DNA of 64,000 nucleotides from Altibacter sp. HG106 (GTDB taxonomy: Bacteria > Bacteroidota > Bacteroidia > Flavobacteriales > Flavobacteriaceae). The stretch's first letter is position 1; each line of letters starts with the position of its first letter. The notes beneath the pieces were generated by a model. That model made no database searches and had not been told where the DNA came from. It saw nothing but the letters and a program-made list of their open reading frames with translations. Below, piece by piece: positions 52,495 to 60,644 of the stretch. The position numbers and the translations under genes were made by a program. The stretch covers positions 62,001 through 126,000 of the forward strand of contig NZ_JAQQTD010000002.1 of the NCBI RefSeq assembly GCF_028561755.1. The letters are read 5' to 3'.

Positions 52495-53808
52495 TTATAT
52501 TATTTTAGGTGTTTTATTTTTTATTAATATGATGGAACCGATAATGCCCGCAATTAGTGAAGAAAATAAAATGCTGACTTTAGCGGTATATATAAATTTC
52601 TCATTGGCAAAAGCCAATTCGTTTATAAAAAGTGACATTGTAAACCCAATACCTGCTAAAAAGGCAATTCCGTATATATGATACCAAGTGATGTTCTTAG
52701 GAAGTTTCGCTAATTTTAGAATGACCAAAATTCTTGAAAATAAGACCACACCAATGAACTTTCCGAATATGAGACCAAAACCTATTCCTAAACTTACAGG
52801 GTGAGTAAGTACTTCTAAAACTTTGCCGTGAAGATGGATACCTGCATTAGCAAAAGCGAATAAGGGCAATACGATAAAATTCACAAATGGATTTAAGGCA
52901 TTTTCGAGCTTTTGAAGTGGTGTTTCGGCTTCAGAACTTGTAACTTTAATTTCTTCGAGTATTTCTAATTGAGAATGAGAAATCAGCGACCCTTTTACGG
53001 GCTTTTCTTGTTTGAACTTTTTGTGTAATGCAGCAAGGCGTTGCGAAAATGTAGCCTCGTTTATTTTTACACGACCTGGTATGGCTAGGGCTGTTAGTAT
53101 TCCAGCAATGGTAGGGTGTACTCCTGAGAAGAAGAAAGCTAGCCAAACACCGCCAATACCTATGATGGCGTAGAACCAAGTTTTTCTAACACCTGCATAA
53201 TTTCCAATAATTAATAATCCAAAGAAAAGAAAAGCGTGAAACAAATCCATTGTAGAGATGCCAGAAGTGTAAAAAAGTGCAATTACCAACACGCCTCCCA
53301 AATCGTCCACCACGGCAAGTGTTACTAGGAATACACGTAATGCAATGGGTAAGCGTTTTCCGAAAAGTGCTAGTACGCCCAAAGAGAAAGCAATATCGGT
53401 AGCCATAGGTATTCCCCAACCCTGTGATGCTTCGCCACTAGGATTTAAGATAAAATATATAAGAGCTGGAAACACCATTCCTCCTATAGCGGCACCAATG
53501 GGCAATATAGCATTTTGAGGTGTTGATAGTTTACCGCCTAATATTTCTCTTTTTAATTCTAAGCCTACTTGAAGAAAGAACAAAGCCATTAATCCGTCGT
53601 TAATCCAAAGTAGTAATGGCTCGGTCAATTGCAAATCGCCAATACTAAATGAAATAGTGGTGTTTAGAATGTTTTGATAGATGCTCTGCCAAGGTGAATT
53701 TGCCCAAAGCATAGCTATTATTACTGCTATTAATAGTACAATACCTGTGTTACTAAATACTTTATTAGTTATATTCCAGACGCTATTATGTACAGTTCCT
53801 TTAATCAT
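52495..53808 (-). CDS. nhaA: Na+/H+ antiporter NhaA
   Basis: 437 residues, about twelve membrane helices. The ion-binding motif is VVDDLGGVLVIALFYT (the Asp pair of E. coli D163/D164), with GMVFPALIYF and GWGIPMATDIAF typical of NhaA. A cytoplasmic loop (about 250-300; KKFKQEKPVKGSL) is longer than in E. coli. It expels Na+ using H+, adjusting pH and sodium. Overlaps the NDH-2 gene by eight bases. Confidence 0.94.
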   Translation of the reverse strand: MIKGTVHNSVWNITNKVFSNTGIVLLIAVIIAMLWANSPWQSIYQNILNTTISFSIGDLQLTEPLLLWINDGLMALFFLQVGLELKREILGGKLSTPQNAILPIGAAIGGMVFPALIYFILNPSGEASQGWGIPMATDIAFSLGVLALFGKRLPIALRVFLVTLAVVDDLGGVLVIALFYTSGISTMDLFHAFLFFGLLIIGNYAGVRKTWFYAIIGIGGVWLAFFFSGVHPTIAGILTALAIPGRVKINEATFSQRLAALHKKFKQEKPVKGSLISHSQLEILEEIKVTSSEAETPLQKLENALNPFVNFIVLPLFAFANAGIHLHGKVLEVLTHPVSLGIGFGLIFGKFIGVVLFSRILVILKLAKLPKNITWYHIYGIAFLAGIGFTMSLFINELAFANEKFIYTAKVSILFSSLIAGIIGSIILIKNKTPKII

Positions 53809-55198
53809 TGACAGTTGAGTTTTTAACTGCAGTTAGCACACTGGTCGTGGATTTTGATTCTGATGGTTTGTTGAAATTTCTAATAATCAGGCGGTTGCTC
53901 TTTTCATAGGTGAAATAGCTAACCGCCCAATTAAAACCAACCATCAATCTATTTCTAAAGCCACTTATGGACATTAAGTGTACGATAGACCATAATAACC
54001 AAGCGAAATAACCTCCAAATTTGAATTTGCCTAAATCGGCTACTGCTTTGCGTTTTCCTACGGTGGCCAATGAACCTTTGTCTTGATATTCGAAAGGTTT
54101 TGGGGCTTCGTTATTAATGATTTTTAATAATGATTTACCCAGCCATTTGCCTTGCTGTATAGCGGTTTGGGCTACTTGTGGATGCCCTTTTGGCCTATCA
54201 GTTGTAATTACGGCGGCTATATCACCAATCGCGAAAATGTTTCTGTAACCTTCAACCATTAGAAACGAATCGGTTTTAATACGGTTGCCTCTAACTACAT
54301 ATTTTTTATCGATACCTTTTGGAAATTGGCCTTTTACACCTGCTGTCCAAACTAGATTCTTAGCTAAGATAACCTTGCCGCTTTTTGTAGTAACTCTATT
54401 GCCATCATAATTGGTGACGGATTCATTGAGTAGCACTTTTACATTCAAATCCTCTAAATATTTTAAGGTCTTCGATGATGCTTTGTCTGACATTGTACTT
54501 AATAGTTCATCAAAAGCTTCTATCAAATAGATATTCATAATAGAAGAAGGGTATTCTGGGTAATCTTTAGGAAGGATGTACTTACAAAACTCTGCCAAGG
54601 CTCCTGCCATTTCCACACCTGCGGGACCACCACCTACAATGACGAAATTGGTCAGCGCATCACGTTCCTTGTCATCACAGGTAATAGCAGCCTGTTCTAA
54701 GTTTTGCAACATCATATGGCGAATGTTCAATGAATCTCGAATATCCTTCATTCCTAAACTGTTCTGGGCTACGGAATCCATACCAAAGAAATTGGTAGTC
54801 GTGCCCGTAGCAAGTACCAGATAATCATATTGAACCTTTCCTTTGGAAGTTATAAGTATATTTGATGAGGGTTGAATTTCCTCAACTTCGGCCAAGCGGA
54901 ATATTACATTATTATAGCCTTTAAATTGCTTTCTAAATGGAAAGACGATGCTGTCTGGCTCTAAGGCACTCGTTGCCACTTGGTAGAGCAATGGCTGAAA
55001 CTGATGAAAGTTGTTTTTGTCAAACAAAACTACTTGTACCTTTTTGTTCTTTAACTTTTCTACCAAGGCCAAACCTGCAAAGCCACCACCAACAATAACC
55101 ACGCGTGGATAATCGGTGTCCGGAAGACATATGTCATCTGCAACGCTACAAACGGATTTTGGCATTTTATTATGAACGTGTTTATTTTCCATATTCAT
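53801..55198 (-). CDS. Type II NADH dehydrogenase-like FAD oxidoreductase (NDH-2)
   Basis: 465 residues from the ATG at 55198; a TTG eight codons earlier is possible. FAD motif VVIVGGGFAGLALVEKL and NAD motif FVIVGGGPAGVEMAGALAEF, then ATGTTTNFFG and FAIGDIA near the FAD-binding C-terminal side. A C-terminal amphipathic region (WLLWSIVHLMSISGF) would bind the membrane. It passes electrons from NADH to quinone without pumping. In this block it offers fast NADH re-oxidation, complementing D-LDH. Confidence 0.9.
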   Translation of the reverse strand: MNMENKHVHNKMPKSVCSVADDICLPDTDYPRVVIVGGGFAGLALVEKLKNKKVQVVLFDKNNFHQFQPLLYQVATSALEPDSIVFPFRKQFKGYNNVIFRLAEVEEIQPSSNILITSKGKVQYDYLVLATGTTTNFFGMDSVAQNSLGMKDIRDSLNIRHMMLQNLEQAAITCDDKERDALTNFVIVGGGPAGVEMAGALAEFCKYILPKDYPEYPSSIMNIYLIEAFDELLSTMSDKASSKTLKYLEDLNVKVLLNESVTNYDGNRVTTKSGKVILAKNLVWTAGVKGQFPKGIDKKYVVRGNRIKTDSFLMVEGYRNIFAIGDIAAVITTDRPKGHPQVAQTAIQQGKWLGKSLLKIINNEAPKPFEYQDKGSLATVGKRKAVADLGKFKFGGYFAWLLWSIVHLMSISGFRNRLMVGFNWAVSYFTYEKSNRLIIRNFNKPSESKSTTSVLTAVKNSTVND

Positions 55199-55228
55199 TC
55201 TAGATTCTCTAGCTATAACCAAAGAGTT

Positions 55229-55690
55229 TTACCTTTCACTTTTATCCCTTGCTATCATAACCGAACATTTAGCGTGAGTTGCCAAGTATTGGGAAACTGA
55301 ACCTAATAACAGGCGTGAAAGCGCACCCTGACCTTGAGAGCCGACTACTATTAAATCGGCATCCCATTCTTCAGCCTTTTCAAGAATCACATTTTTGGGT
55401 GCTCCACTAACAACATTAGTAGTTATAGTAAGTGTTTTGTTCATACTCTTAAGAGTATCACTAGCATCCGAAACAATTTTGTCACCCAATTTTTTAGCAC
55501 CACTTATAAATTCTTCAAAATAATTGTTCAAGCTACCGCCGGTAGCCATCAGTTCTGGACCTATAGCTGTGGGAAATTCATAAACATTTATAATGCAAAT
55601 CTCGGTACTTGCTGGCAAGGTTATTCTGTTAAGTTCCTTAACGGCTATTTTGCTGAAATCTGAACCGTCTATAGCCAATACTATCTTCAT
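55229..55690 (-). CDS. Universal stress protein, single domain
   Basis: 153 residues. Opening MKIVLAIDGSDFSKIAVKEL, nucleotide-binding tail VGSQGQGALSRLLLGSVSQYL, and SVMIARD as the end strand. The ATP-binding G-2X-G-9X-G type. It is separate from the two-domain USP at 45552. Confidence 0.93.
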   Translation of the reverse strand: MKIVLAIDGSDFSKIAVKELNRITLPASTEICIINVYEFPTAIGPELMATGGSLNNYFEEFISGAKKLGDKIVSDASDTLKSMNKTLTITTNVVSGAPKNVILEKAEEWDADLIVVGSQGQGALSRLLLGSVSQYLATHAKCSVMIARDKSER

Positions 55691-55718
55691 ATTTTTATGT
55701 TTTATTAATAGAAATATC

Positions 55719-56237
55719 CTAAGCTTTGTTTTTATTTATAAAGTTTTGGGCATCTTGTTTTGTTGCGAAATAAAAGACACTCCCCTTATTTTTATCCTGA
55801 ACGATTACAGCGGTTGCCTTGTCTACTTTTGTATCATCGATTGGATTACTTCCAAACCGGACATTATCTATGTTTTTCTGAAGTTTTTCAACACAGCCTT
55901 GACAGCACCCATAGTAAGTTGTGCCATCTACATCTATTGGTATTTGCTTTACCCCCATAAATCTGTCATTAACCATACAGACTTTATCGTTGGGTACAAC
56001 TTCATAAGGTATTTGAAACGTAGTAACAGGATTAGTTTGAACGGGATTTGTTTTTGTGACTGTTAGCGTTGCTGTTTCGGCCTTTTCCTTCTTTTCGTTG
56101 GAACACGAGAGCAATACAATTGAGGCCAGAATCAAAAATAGAATACTTAATAATAGCTTGTAAATTCTTATATTTGGATTTACTGCTGTTACTACTACAG
56201 GTTCCTTTTTCTGTTGTTTAAAATGTCTTGATTTCAT
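55719..56237 (-). CDS. Exported TRASH/YHS-like metal-binding protein
   Basis: 172 residues. A membrane anchor or lipoprotein-like segment (about 28-46, LLSC) leads to a domain with C87 in DKVCMVNDRFMGVK and GCCQGC at 110-115. The Cys spacing C-X23-C-X3-C resembles TRASH and related YHS metal-binding domains found in copper and mercury handling proteins. A C-terminal part (about 130-172) resembles NosL-like FYFATKQDAQNFI. It should handle Cu or Hg in the periplasm. It is placed between the USP and lycopene-cyclase-domain genes. Confidence 0.72.
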   Translation of the reverse strand: MKSRHFKQQKKEPVVVTAVNPNIRIYKLLLSILFLILASIVLLSCSNEKKEKAETATLTVTKTNPVQTNPVTTFQIPYEVVPNDKVCMVNDRFMGVKQIPIDVDGTTYYGCCQGCVEKLQKNIDNVRFGSNPIDDTKVDKATAVIVQDKNKGSVFYFATKQDAQNFINKNKA

Positions 56238-56247
56238 TTTTAAATTT

Positions 56248-56958
56248 TTATTGATTTTTAGTTTTATTTAAGCTTATTAGTTTATGCCAATACAAATGTT
56301 CGTATAGACCAGACCAATACATCCCAAAGGTGAAGGCGAACAATAATTCTTCAATGGGAATTCCCAAAACAAGAATATGGGTTAGGTTGTCGAGATTCCA
56401 GTACAGCTCCACAAATCGGGGATAAAATGGAAGGATACTTCCAAAGTATATGAAGTATAATACCGTAAACAAGATGCCCCCAACCCATATCTTTCTTTTT
56501 AAATCTGGGCGACAGTATAATGTTGCTAAACCACCTAGGAACATCGCTATACTACCACAATAAATATGGTTTAATGATGTAAATAGCGCTAAAATTAAAA
56601 ACACGATAGCTGGTACAAATAAGATGTATATATGCAAGCGATGTCTTCTGTGATTTCGCTCTGTAGGTGTTATTTCTTGCAAGGTTTGTTTAAAAATAAG
56701 ATTATAAAGTACCACACCAATACCACCGATTGCAAAAGAAAAAATGAGACTTTCGATATCAAACCTTGTTTTTTCAGCCAAATCAAAGAGCGAAGGTGGC
56801 ATCCAATATTCTGGCACAAACAATGGTTCTGTTAAGCCAAAAGGCATTGTAATCAGGCTCATCTTGAGCATTTCTTTTCTAGAATCTTTCTTGAAGAGAT
56901 ATATTACTGCCCAAAGCGCCAGGATAATTAATGACCATATAAACCAGACGTATTGCAT
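56248..56958 (-). CDS. Lycopene cyclase domain membrane protein (CrtYcd-like)
   Basis: 236 residues, seven hydrophobic helices. PFGLTEPLFVPEYWMPPSLF and HILVLGIPIEELLFAFTFG match the lycopene cyclase domain of the CrtYc/CrtYd type, including the conserved PIEE acidic motif. The real activity is uncertain: no crtB, crtI or retinal oxygenase genes are near. It lies in the copper-protein part of the block, after a DUF5676 gene. Confidence 0.8.
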   Translation of the reverse strand: MQYVWFIWSLIILALWAVIYLFKKDSRKEMLKMSLITMPFGLTEPLFVPEYWMPPSLFDLAEKTRFDIESLIFSFAIGGIGVVLYNLIFKQTLQEITPTERNHRRHRLHIYILFVPAIVFLILALFTSLNHIYCGSIAMFLGGLATLYCRPDLKRKIWVGGILFTVLYFIYFGSILPFYPRFVELYWNLDNLTHILVLGIPIEELLFAFTFGMYWSGLYEHLYWHKLISLNKTKNQ

Positions 56959-56974
56959 AAAATGTTACAAGCTT

Positions 56975-57253
56975 TTATTTTTTTATTTTAAGTTGTGCAT
57001 TGTAAAATGCCGCAATACAGGCACCAACCAGCCAACCCAATATGAAGGTCTGTATGATTCCTAAACCAGCTTCCCACAGTGGAACATCCATTCTGATTAT
57101 ACTTGTAGTGTCCAATCCGTGCAAAAGGCTGTTGAAAAAATCGATTGTGGCTTCCCTACCTGCGGTTGACATCACTATCATACAGCCCAAATAGATTAAT
57201 GCTCCGGTTAGACCAAAAGCAAACCCTAGTTTTTTTACGTTTAATCGATACAT
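56975..57253 (-). CDS. DUF5676 family small membrane protein
   Basis: 92 residues, two helices (about 10-30 and 62-84). KKLGFAFGLTGALIYLGCMIVM and EAGLGIIQTFILGWLVGACIAAFYN fit DUF5676, small membrane proteins often encoded with copper or heavy-metal genes. Its function is unknown. Confidence 0.85.
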   Translation of the reverse strand: MYRLNVKKLGFAFGLTGALIYLGCMIVMSTAGREATIDFFNSLLHGLDTTSIIRMDVPLWEAGLGIIQTFILGWLVGACIAAFYNAQLKIKK

Positions 57254-57270
57254 AATTTTATAGTTTTGAA

Positions 57271-57489
57271 TTAATTATCTGCTTTTAGAATCTTTTTAGA
57301 TTCTTCATATTCCTCCTTAGATATCTCGCCCTTTGCAAAGCGTTGTTTAAGAATATCCAGTGGGCTGTCTTTCGCTGATTTTTGATATGGTATATCTGCT
57401 GGGATGAAAAATATCCAAGCCAATAAAATAATCCATATAATCCACCATATTAGGTGCATACCTCCAAAGTGTCCGTCGTATAAATGCAT
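57271..57489 (-). CDS. Small SHOCT-domain membrane protein
   Basis: 72 residues: one hydrophobic helix (about 12-33, LIWWIIWIILLAWIFFI) followed by a C-terminal SHOCT motif DILKQRFAKGEISKEEYEE. SHOCT tails mediate oligomerisation. Common in metal clusters of Bacteroidota. Confidence 0.87.
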   Translation of the reverse strand: MHLYDGHFGGMHLIWWIIWIILLAWIFFIPADIPYQKSAKDSPLDILKQRFAKGEISKEEYEESKKILKADN

Positions 57490-57508
57490 AATTTTTAGTT
57501 TTAAATTA

Positions 57509-57727
57509 CTATTGATTTATTTTTGAAATTGTATATCCGTTGAGTTCATCAAGTTGCTTTTGTATGTCTTCAACCGAGAGCGTTTCGTTCATAGTGATAA
57601 TTGTAGCCCCTTTTGGTGCCAAAAAAATCTCTGCTTTTTCGATATTAGGATGATTCTCCAAGGTTTTCTTGACCCTTGAAACACATCCGCCACAAGTGAT
57701 TCCGCTTATTTGAAATTTTTGTTTCAT
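57509..57727 (-). CDS. Heavy-metal-associated (HMA) chaperone, CopZ-like
   Basis: 72 residues. The ferredoxin-like HMA fold with CGGC at 12-15 (GITCGGCVSRVKKTL) is complete; the end is typical. It should shuttle Cu(I) to CopB or to another target, from the cytosol. Cu or Hg specificity cannot be read from sequence alone. Confidence 0.92.
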   Translation of the reverse strand: MKQKFQISGITCGGCVSRVKKTLENHPNIEKAEIFLAPKGATIITMNETLSVEDIQKQLDELNGYTISKINQ

Positions 57728-57738
57728 AACATTTGCTA

Positions 57739-58008
57739 TTAATGATGTTGATGTCCTTTTCTTTTCTCTGTTGAACCATCATCAGACTGCTTTTCATTAT
57801 GTTCGTGGTCGTTATGGTTTCCGTTATTGTGTCCGTGTCTTCCGTGGCCTTGAGACCCGTGAGGCATAAACAGGTGAATGGCGAACATAAACAGTATGAA
57901 GATGAAAAGGGAAGAGCCTCCTCCTATACCAAAAGAAGGTGCTAAAAAGATGAACAGAAGCGGTAAGCCACAGCCTATAATCATCCATATCCAGTGATTG
58001 TTTTTCAT
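57739..58008 (-). CDS. DUF2933-like small membrane protein with His-rich tail
   Basis: 89 residues with two hydrophobic segments (about 5-25 and 28-48). The polar end contains HGSQGHGRHGHNNGNHNDHEH, then QSDDGSTEKRKGHQHH. The N-terminal WIWMIIGCGLPLLFIFLAP is usual for the family. Metal storage at the membrane is likely. Confidence 0.78.
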   Translation of the reverse strand: MKNNHWIWMIIGCGLPLLFIFLAPSFGIGGGSSLFIFILFMFAIHLFMPHGSQGHGRHGHNNGNHNDHEHNEKQSDDGSTEKRKGHQHH

Positions 58009-58031
58009 ATTTGCTTGATTTTTAAGTATTA

Positions 58032-58499
58032 TTAATGATGATTGTGGTCATCTTTTTTCGATGTGTCCATCTTGCTTATTTCTTTCATATCCATTCCCTT
58101 GTTGCTCATCATCTTAGTACACAATTCCATACAATCTTCGCTCATCATTCCTTTTTCGTGCATCATTTTCATCATTTTTCCCATCATTTTCCCGTCTTTC
58201 ATCATCCCGTCCATCATAGAATGCATCATCGTACTGTCTTTCATCATCATTTGCATTCCTTGCCCTTTCATCATAGCACCCATCATTTTTTCATTGCCTC
58301 GCATCATTTCCATTGTATGCTCATTGCCGTGCATACTTTCCATAAATTCGTTGGTATAATCATCGTTTTCAACAATGGCATTATAAATCGCCGTACGCTT
58401 CTCAGGGTTTTCCATTAGAGCCTTAGGGTCTTTTTCTTGTTGGCAACTGTATAAGCTTAAAAAGCCAATTGCCATTAAACCGATAAATAGTGTTTTCAT
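58032..58499 (-). CDS. Met-rich copper-binding exported protein
   Basis: 155 residues; signal peptide MKTLFIGLMAIGFLSLYSC with a lipobox-like SLYSC. About a quarter of the mature part is Met, in MM and MHSMM groups (MMRGNEKMMGAMMKGQG, MMKDSTMMHSMMDGMM), and the C-terminus has DDHNHH. Met clusters bind Cu(I)/Ag(I) in the periplasm. It is the first gene of the minus-strand block. An open frame exists on the opposite strand but is a composition effect. Confidence 0.82.
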   Translation of the reverse strand: MKTLFIGLMAIGFLSLYSCQQEKDPKALMENPEKRTAIYNAIVENDDYTNEFMESMHGNEHTMEMMRGNEKMMGAMMKGQGMQMMMKDSTMMHSMMDGMMKDGKMMGKMMKMMHEKGMMSEDCMELCTKMMSNKGMDMKEISKMDTSKKDDHNHH

Positions 58500-58531
58500 T
58501 TTTTAAATTATTTTAGTTAGACATTGTTTGT

Positions 58532-58590
58532 AAACCCATTCCCAATAGCTAATTGGGTTATAGAGAGGGAATGGGTTATCAGCTATTAAT
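58532..58590 (-). promoter_or_regulatory. Intergenic sequence with overlapping stem-loops before the Met-rich gene
   Basis: AACCCATTCCC (58533-58543) pairs perfectly with GGGAATGGGTT (58567-58577). CCCAAT (58541-58546) can instead pair with ATTGGG (58552-58557), using three of the same bases. AATAGCT and AGCTATT add a third option. No TAnnTTTG box is seen on the minus strand in this gap. Confidence 0.4.
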
Positions 58591-58631
58591 AGGGCTGAGC
58601 TTTAGTCTTTTTTGATATCATAGTTTTGACT

Positions 58632-59237
58632 TTATTGTTCGATTTTTTTAATACGCCATTTAGCGTCATCCCCTTTTACCGCAATCAAATTTTTAGAGAT
58701 TAGTTTTGATGTTATTTGCGGTGGGCTGTTGTCTTTTCTGTTTTGGGGCGAAACGTGCAAGGCTAGTTGGGTTAGATGTTCTAATGTAGTTCCGTTACTA
58801 TCTATTGCCACTTCAAAATAATGGTAGCTTACTACGTCTTTCTTGAAAATGTCGTTATAACCTATAGTTTCTCTGTGCACCTTTAGCGCTAATGCTTTTC
58901 CTTCTTTAAAATTGGTGGCATTTAGGAACTGTGGTGTAATGACTGTTTTTCCGGATTTATCAATATATCCATAATACAATATGTCATTTTTTTGATGGGC
59001 AATTAGACATTTATCATTGCTGAATATGGGATAGCTGTCATTGTTTGTCTTGGTCGGCACCAGGTCGCTTCTAAAATCTACAACGATTTTACCTTCATTA
59101 TTGATAAACGCCCATTGGCTACCTTTTTTGATAGCCGCAACCTCGTTATGGAAAGGTGAGATATAGTCTATATTATCAATTGTTTGTGCCATTCCCAAAA
59201 AAGGAATTGATACGAATGTGATGAGTAGTTTTCTCAT
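58632..59237 (-). CDS. WG-repeat exported protein
   Basis: 201 residues; signal peptide MRKLLITFVSIPFLGMA. Two WG repeats are visible, at about 35-60 (AAIKKGSQWAFINNEGKIVV) and 88-115 (YYGYIDKSGKTVITPQFLNA). A C-terminal region (150-201) is less clear. WG proteins are probably periplasmic structural or sensing modules; the role is unknown. Confidence 0.82.
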   Translation of the reverse strand: MRKLLITFVSIPFLGMAQTIDNIDYISPFHNEVAAIKKGSQWAFINNEGKIVVDFRSDLVPTKTNNDSYPIFSNDKCLIAHQKNDILYYGYIDKSGKTVITPQFLNATNFKEGKALALKVHRETIGYNDIFKKDVVSYHYFEVAIDSNGTTLEHLTQLALHVSPQNRKDNSPPQITSKLISKNLIAVKGDDAKWRIKKIEQ

Positions 59238-59306
59238 TTTGTTTGATATGTTTGGATAAAATTAAAGACTGCCATATGGATTTATCTGCATAACTTTCGC
59301 TGTTTT

Positions 59307-59888
59307 CTATATAATTTCATCATAGAAATTCCGTTTCCAATTTTCTGTGTTTTTATAGTCGGTCATACTCATTCCCACAACTTCTTTAAACTGCCTGGAC
59401 AAGTGGTTAACGCTGCTATAATCCAGCAGATAGCCAATGTCAGAAAAGGTATGTTGTTTAAGTTGTATAAGTTCTTTGGCCTTTTCTATCTTTAATTTGA
59501 TAAAGTACTTTTCAACTGTTGTTTTTTCTTTAGATGAAAATAGTTTACTAAGTGTTTTATAATCACGATGCAGAGCCGACGCCAATAGTTCTGAGGTCTT
59601 TACCTTTATGTCCAGTGGTAAATCAACAAGTTGCTCAATTAGAATAATCTTAATTCTCTCTATGAGCATTTCTTCTTCACTGTGTACGATTTCAAAATCA
59701 TTGGCGTGAAGTACTGTTGTTACCGCATCGATAATTTCATTTTTGGTTTTGTTTGGTGCTTCAACGAGCAACCTTCCCAATTCCAAAGAAAGCACGGTTA
59801 CTTCCAGTTCCTGTAATTCCTGCTTAATTACTTTTAGGCAGCGGTTACAGACCATATTTTTTATCCAAAATTCTTTTGATTTGCTCAT
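59307..59888 (-). CDS. AraC-type regulator with N-terminal CxxC (HMA-like) domain
   Basis: 193 residues. Residues 5-70 (VCNRCLKVIKQELQELEVTV and onward) follow the HMA fold with C14 and C17 in the metal-loop position; the other residues drift from CopZ. The AraC HTH domain occupies about 90-185, with the second helix-turn-helix QHTFSDIGYLLDYSSVNHLSRQFKEVVGMS. A metal or thiol-sensing regulator of the adjacent copper genes is the natural reading. Confidence 0.85.
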   Translation of the reverse strand: MSKSKEFWIKNMVCNRCLKVIKQELQELEVTVLSLELGRLLVEAPNKTKNEIIDAVTTVLHANDFEIVHSEEEMLIERIKIILIEQLVDLPLDIKVKTSELLASALHRDYKTLSKLFSSKEKTTVEKYFIKLKIEKAKELIQLKQHTFSDIGYLLDYSSVNHLSRQFKEVVGMSMTDYKNTENWKRNFYDEII

Positions 59889-60064
59889 TGTATTTAGTGT
59901 GTTGTCATCGAGTCTTTAACTCAATGGTTTGAAAGGTCAAGACCTAATCTTGTTAATGGTGTATGATGCTTTTGAGAATTGGGTACAACAAATGTTAGCC
60001 AAAAGTGAAACTATGGCTATAGAGGTAATGCAGATTACTTAGTGTTATCTGCGATGTGTAAAAA

Positions 60065-60487
60065 TCAAATTAGGAAGGTCTCGTGAAGTAGTAGAATATC
60101 CCTGTACAACAAAGGCGGTCTGTATTGCTCGAAAGGAATAACGTTTGCTTCTAATTCTTCAAATAGATTGAGGTATGTATAAAAGAAAGTATTTAAGAAA
60201 ACAATGTTTTCAAACTCATTATGAGTTTGAGCTTTTTTTATTGAATCATCCGCTGTTTTAACAATCGTTTTATTACTACAACAGTCTTTTTCTTCTATGG
60301 AAGTACATTGCCTAAAATTATTATCTTCTTTTTGAGCAATATCAGAGCAAGATTTTGCCTTACCAAAAAAAGTCATATCCACTAATTTATTACAGCAAAA
60401 GTGCATATCTACTGCAAACGAAACCGTACTAAAAAATATAGTAGCGGCTAAAAAGAAAGATACTATTTTGGTAAAAAAAGATTTCAC
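60065..60487 (-). CDS. HYC_CC_PP family exported protein, minus-strand copy
   Basis: 140 residues from a GTG start (MKSFFTKIVSFFLAATIFFS). Family pattern: HFCC at 29-32 (the HYC site with F for Y), the CC pair at 69-70, and a C-terminal PP motif (YRPPLLYRDI). All Cys-containing parts would be periplasmic. The family is found beside metal transporters in Bacteroidota; function is unknown. A promoter candidate lies 100 bases upstream (CAAATGTA on the plus strand, 60588-60595). Confidence 0.85.
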   Translation of the reverse strand: MKSFFTKIVSFFLAATIFFSTVSFAVDMHFCCNKLVDMTFFGKAKSCSDIAQKEDNNFRQCTSIEEKDCCSNKTIVKTADDSIKKAQTHNEFENIVFLNTFFYTYLNLFEELEANVIPFEQYRPPLLYRDILLLHETFLI

Positions 60488-60644
60488 GTAATAAAATTAA
60501 TGATTTTATATCATATTCTTTAAAAATATGTTAAAAAATTAGTTTATAAAAGTGTAATGTTGTAAAGCAAGTATTAGTTTGATGGTTCAAATGTAAATTA
60601 GTTGATTTTATTAAAAGATGACTTTTGTCATACATTGTTAATAC

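Noticed and set aside
56248-56958. Carotenoid or retinal biosynthesis cluster
   Set aside because: Only one lycopene-cyclase-domain gene is present; no phytoene synthase, desaturase, dioxygenase or rhodopsin gene is in the window.
58035-58418. Gene on the plus strand opposite the Met-rich protein
   Set aside because: The open frame is His/Phe-rich because ATG codons read as CAT on the other strand; it has no start context and no family pattern.
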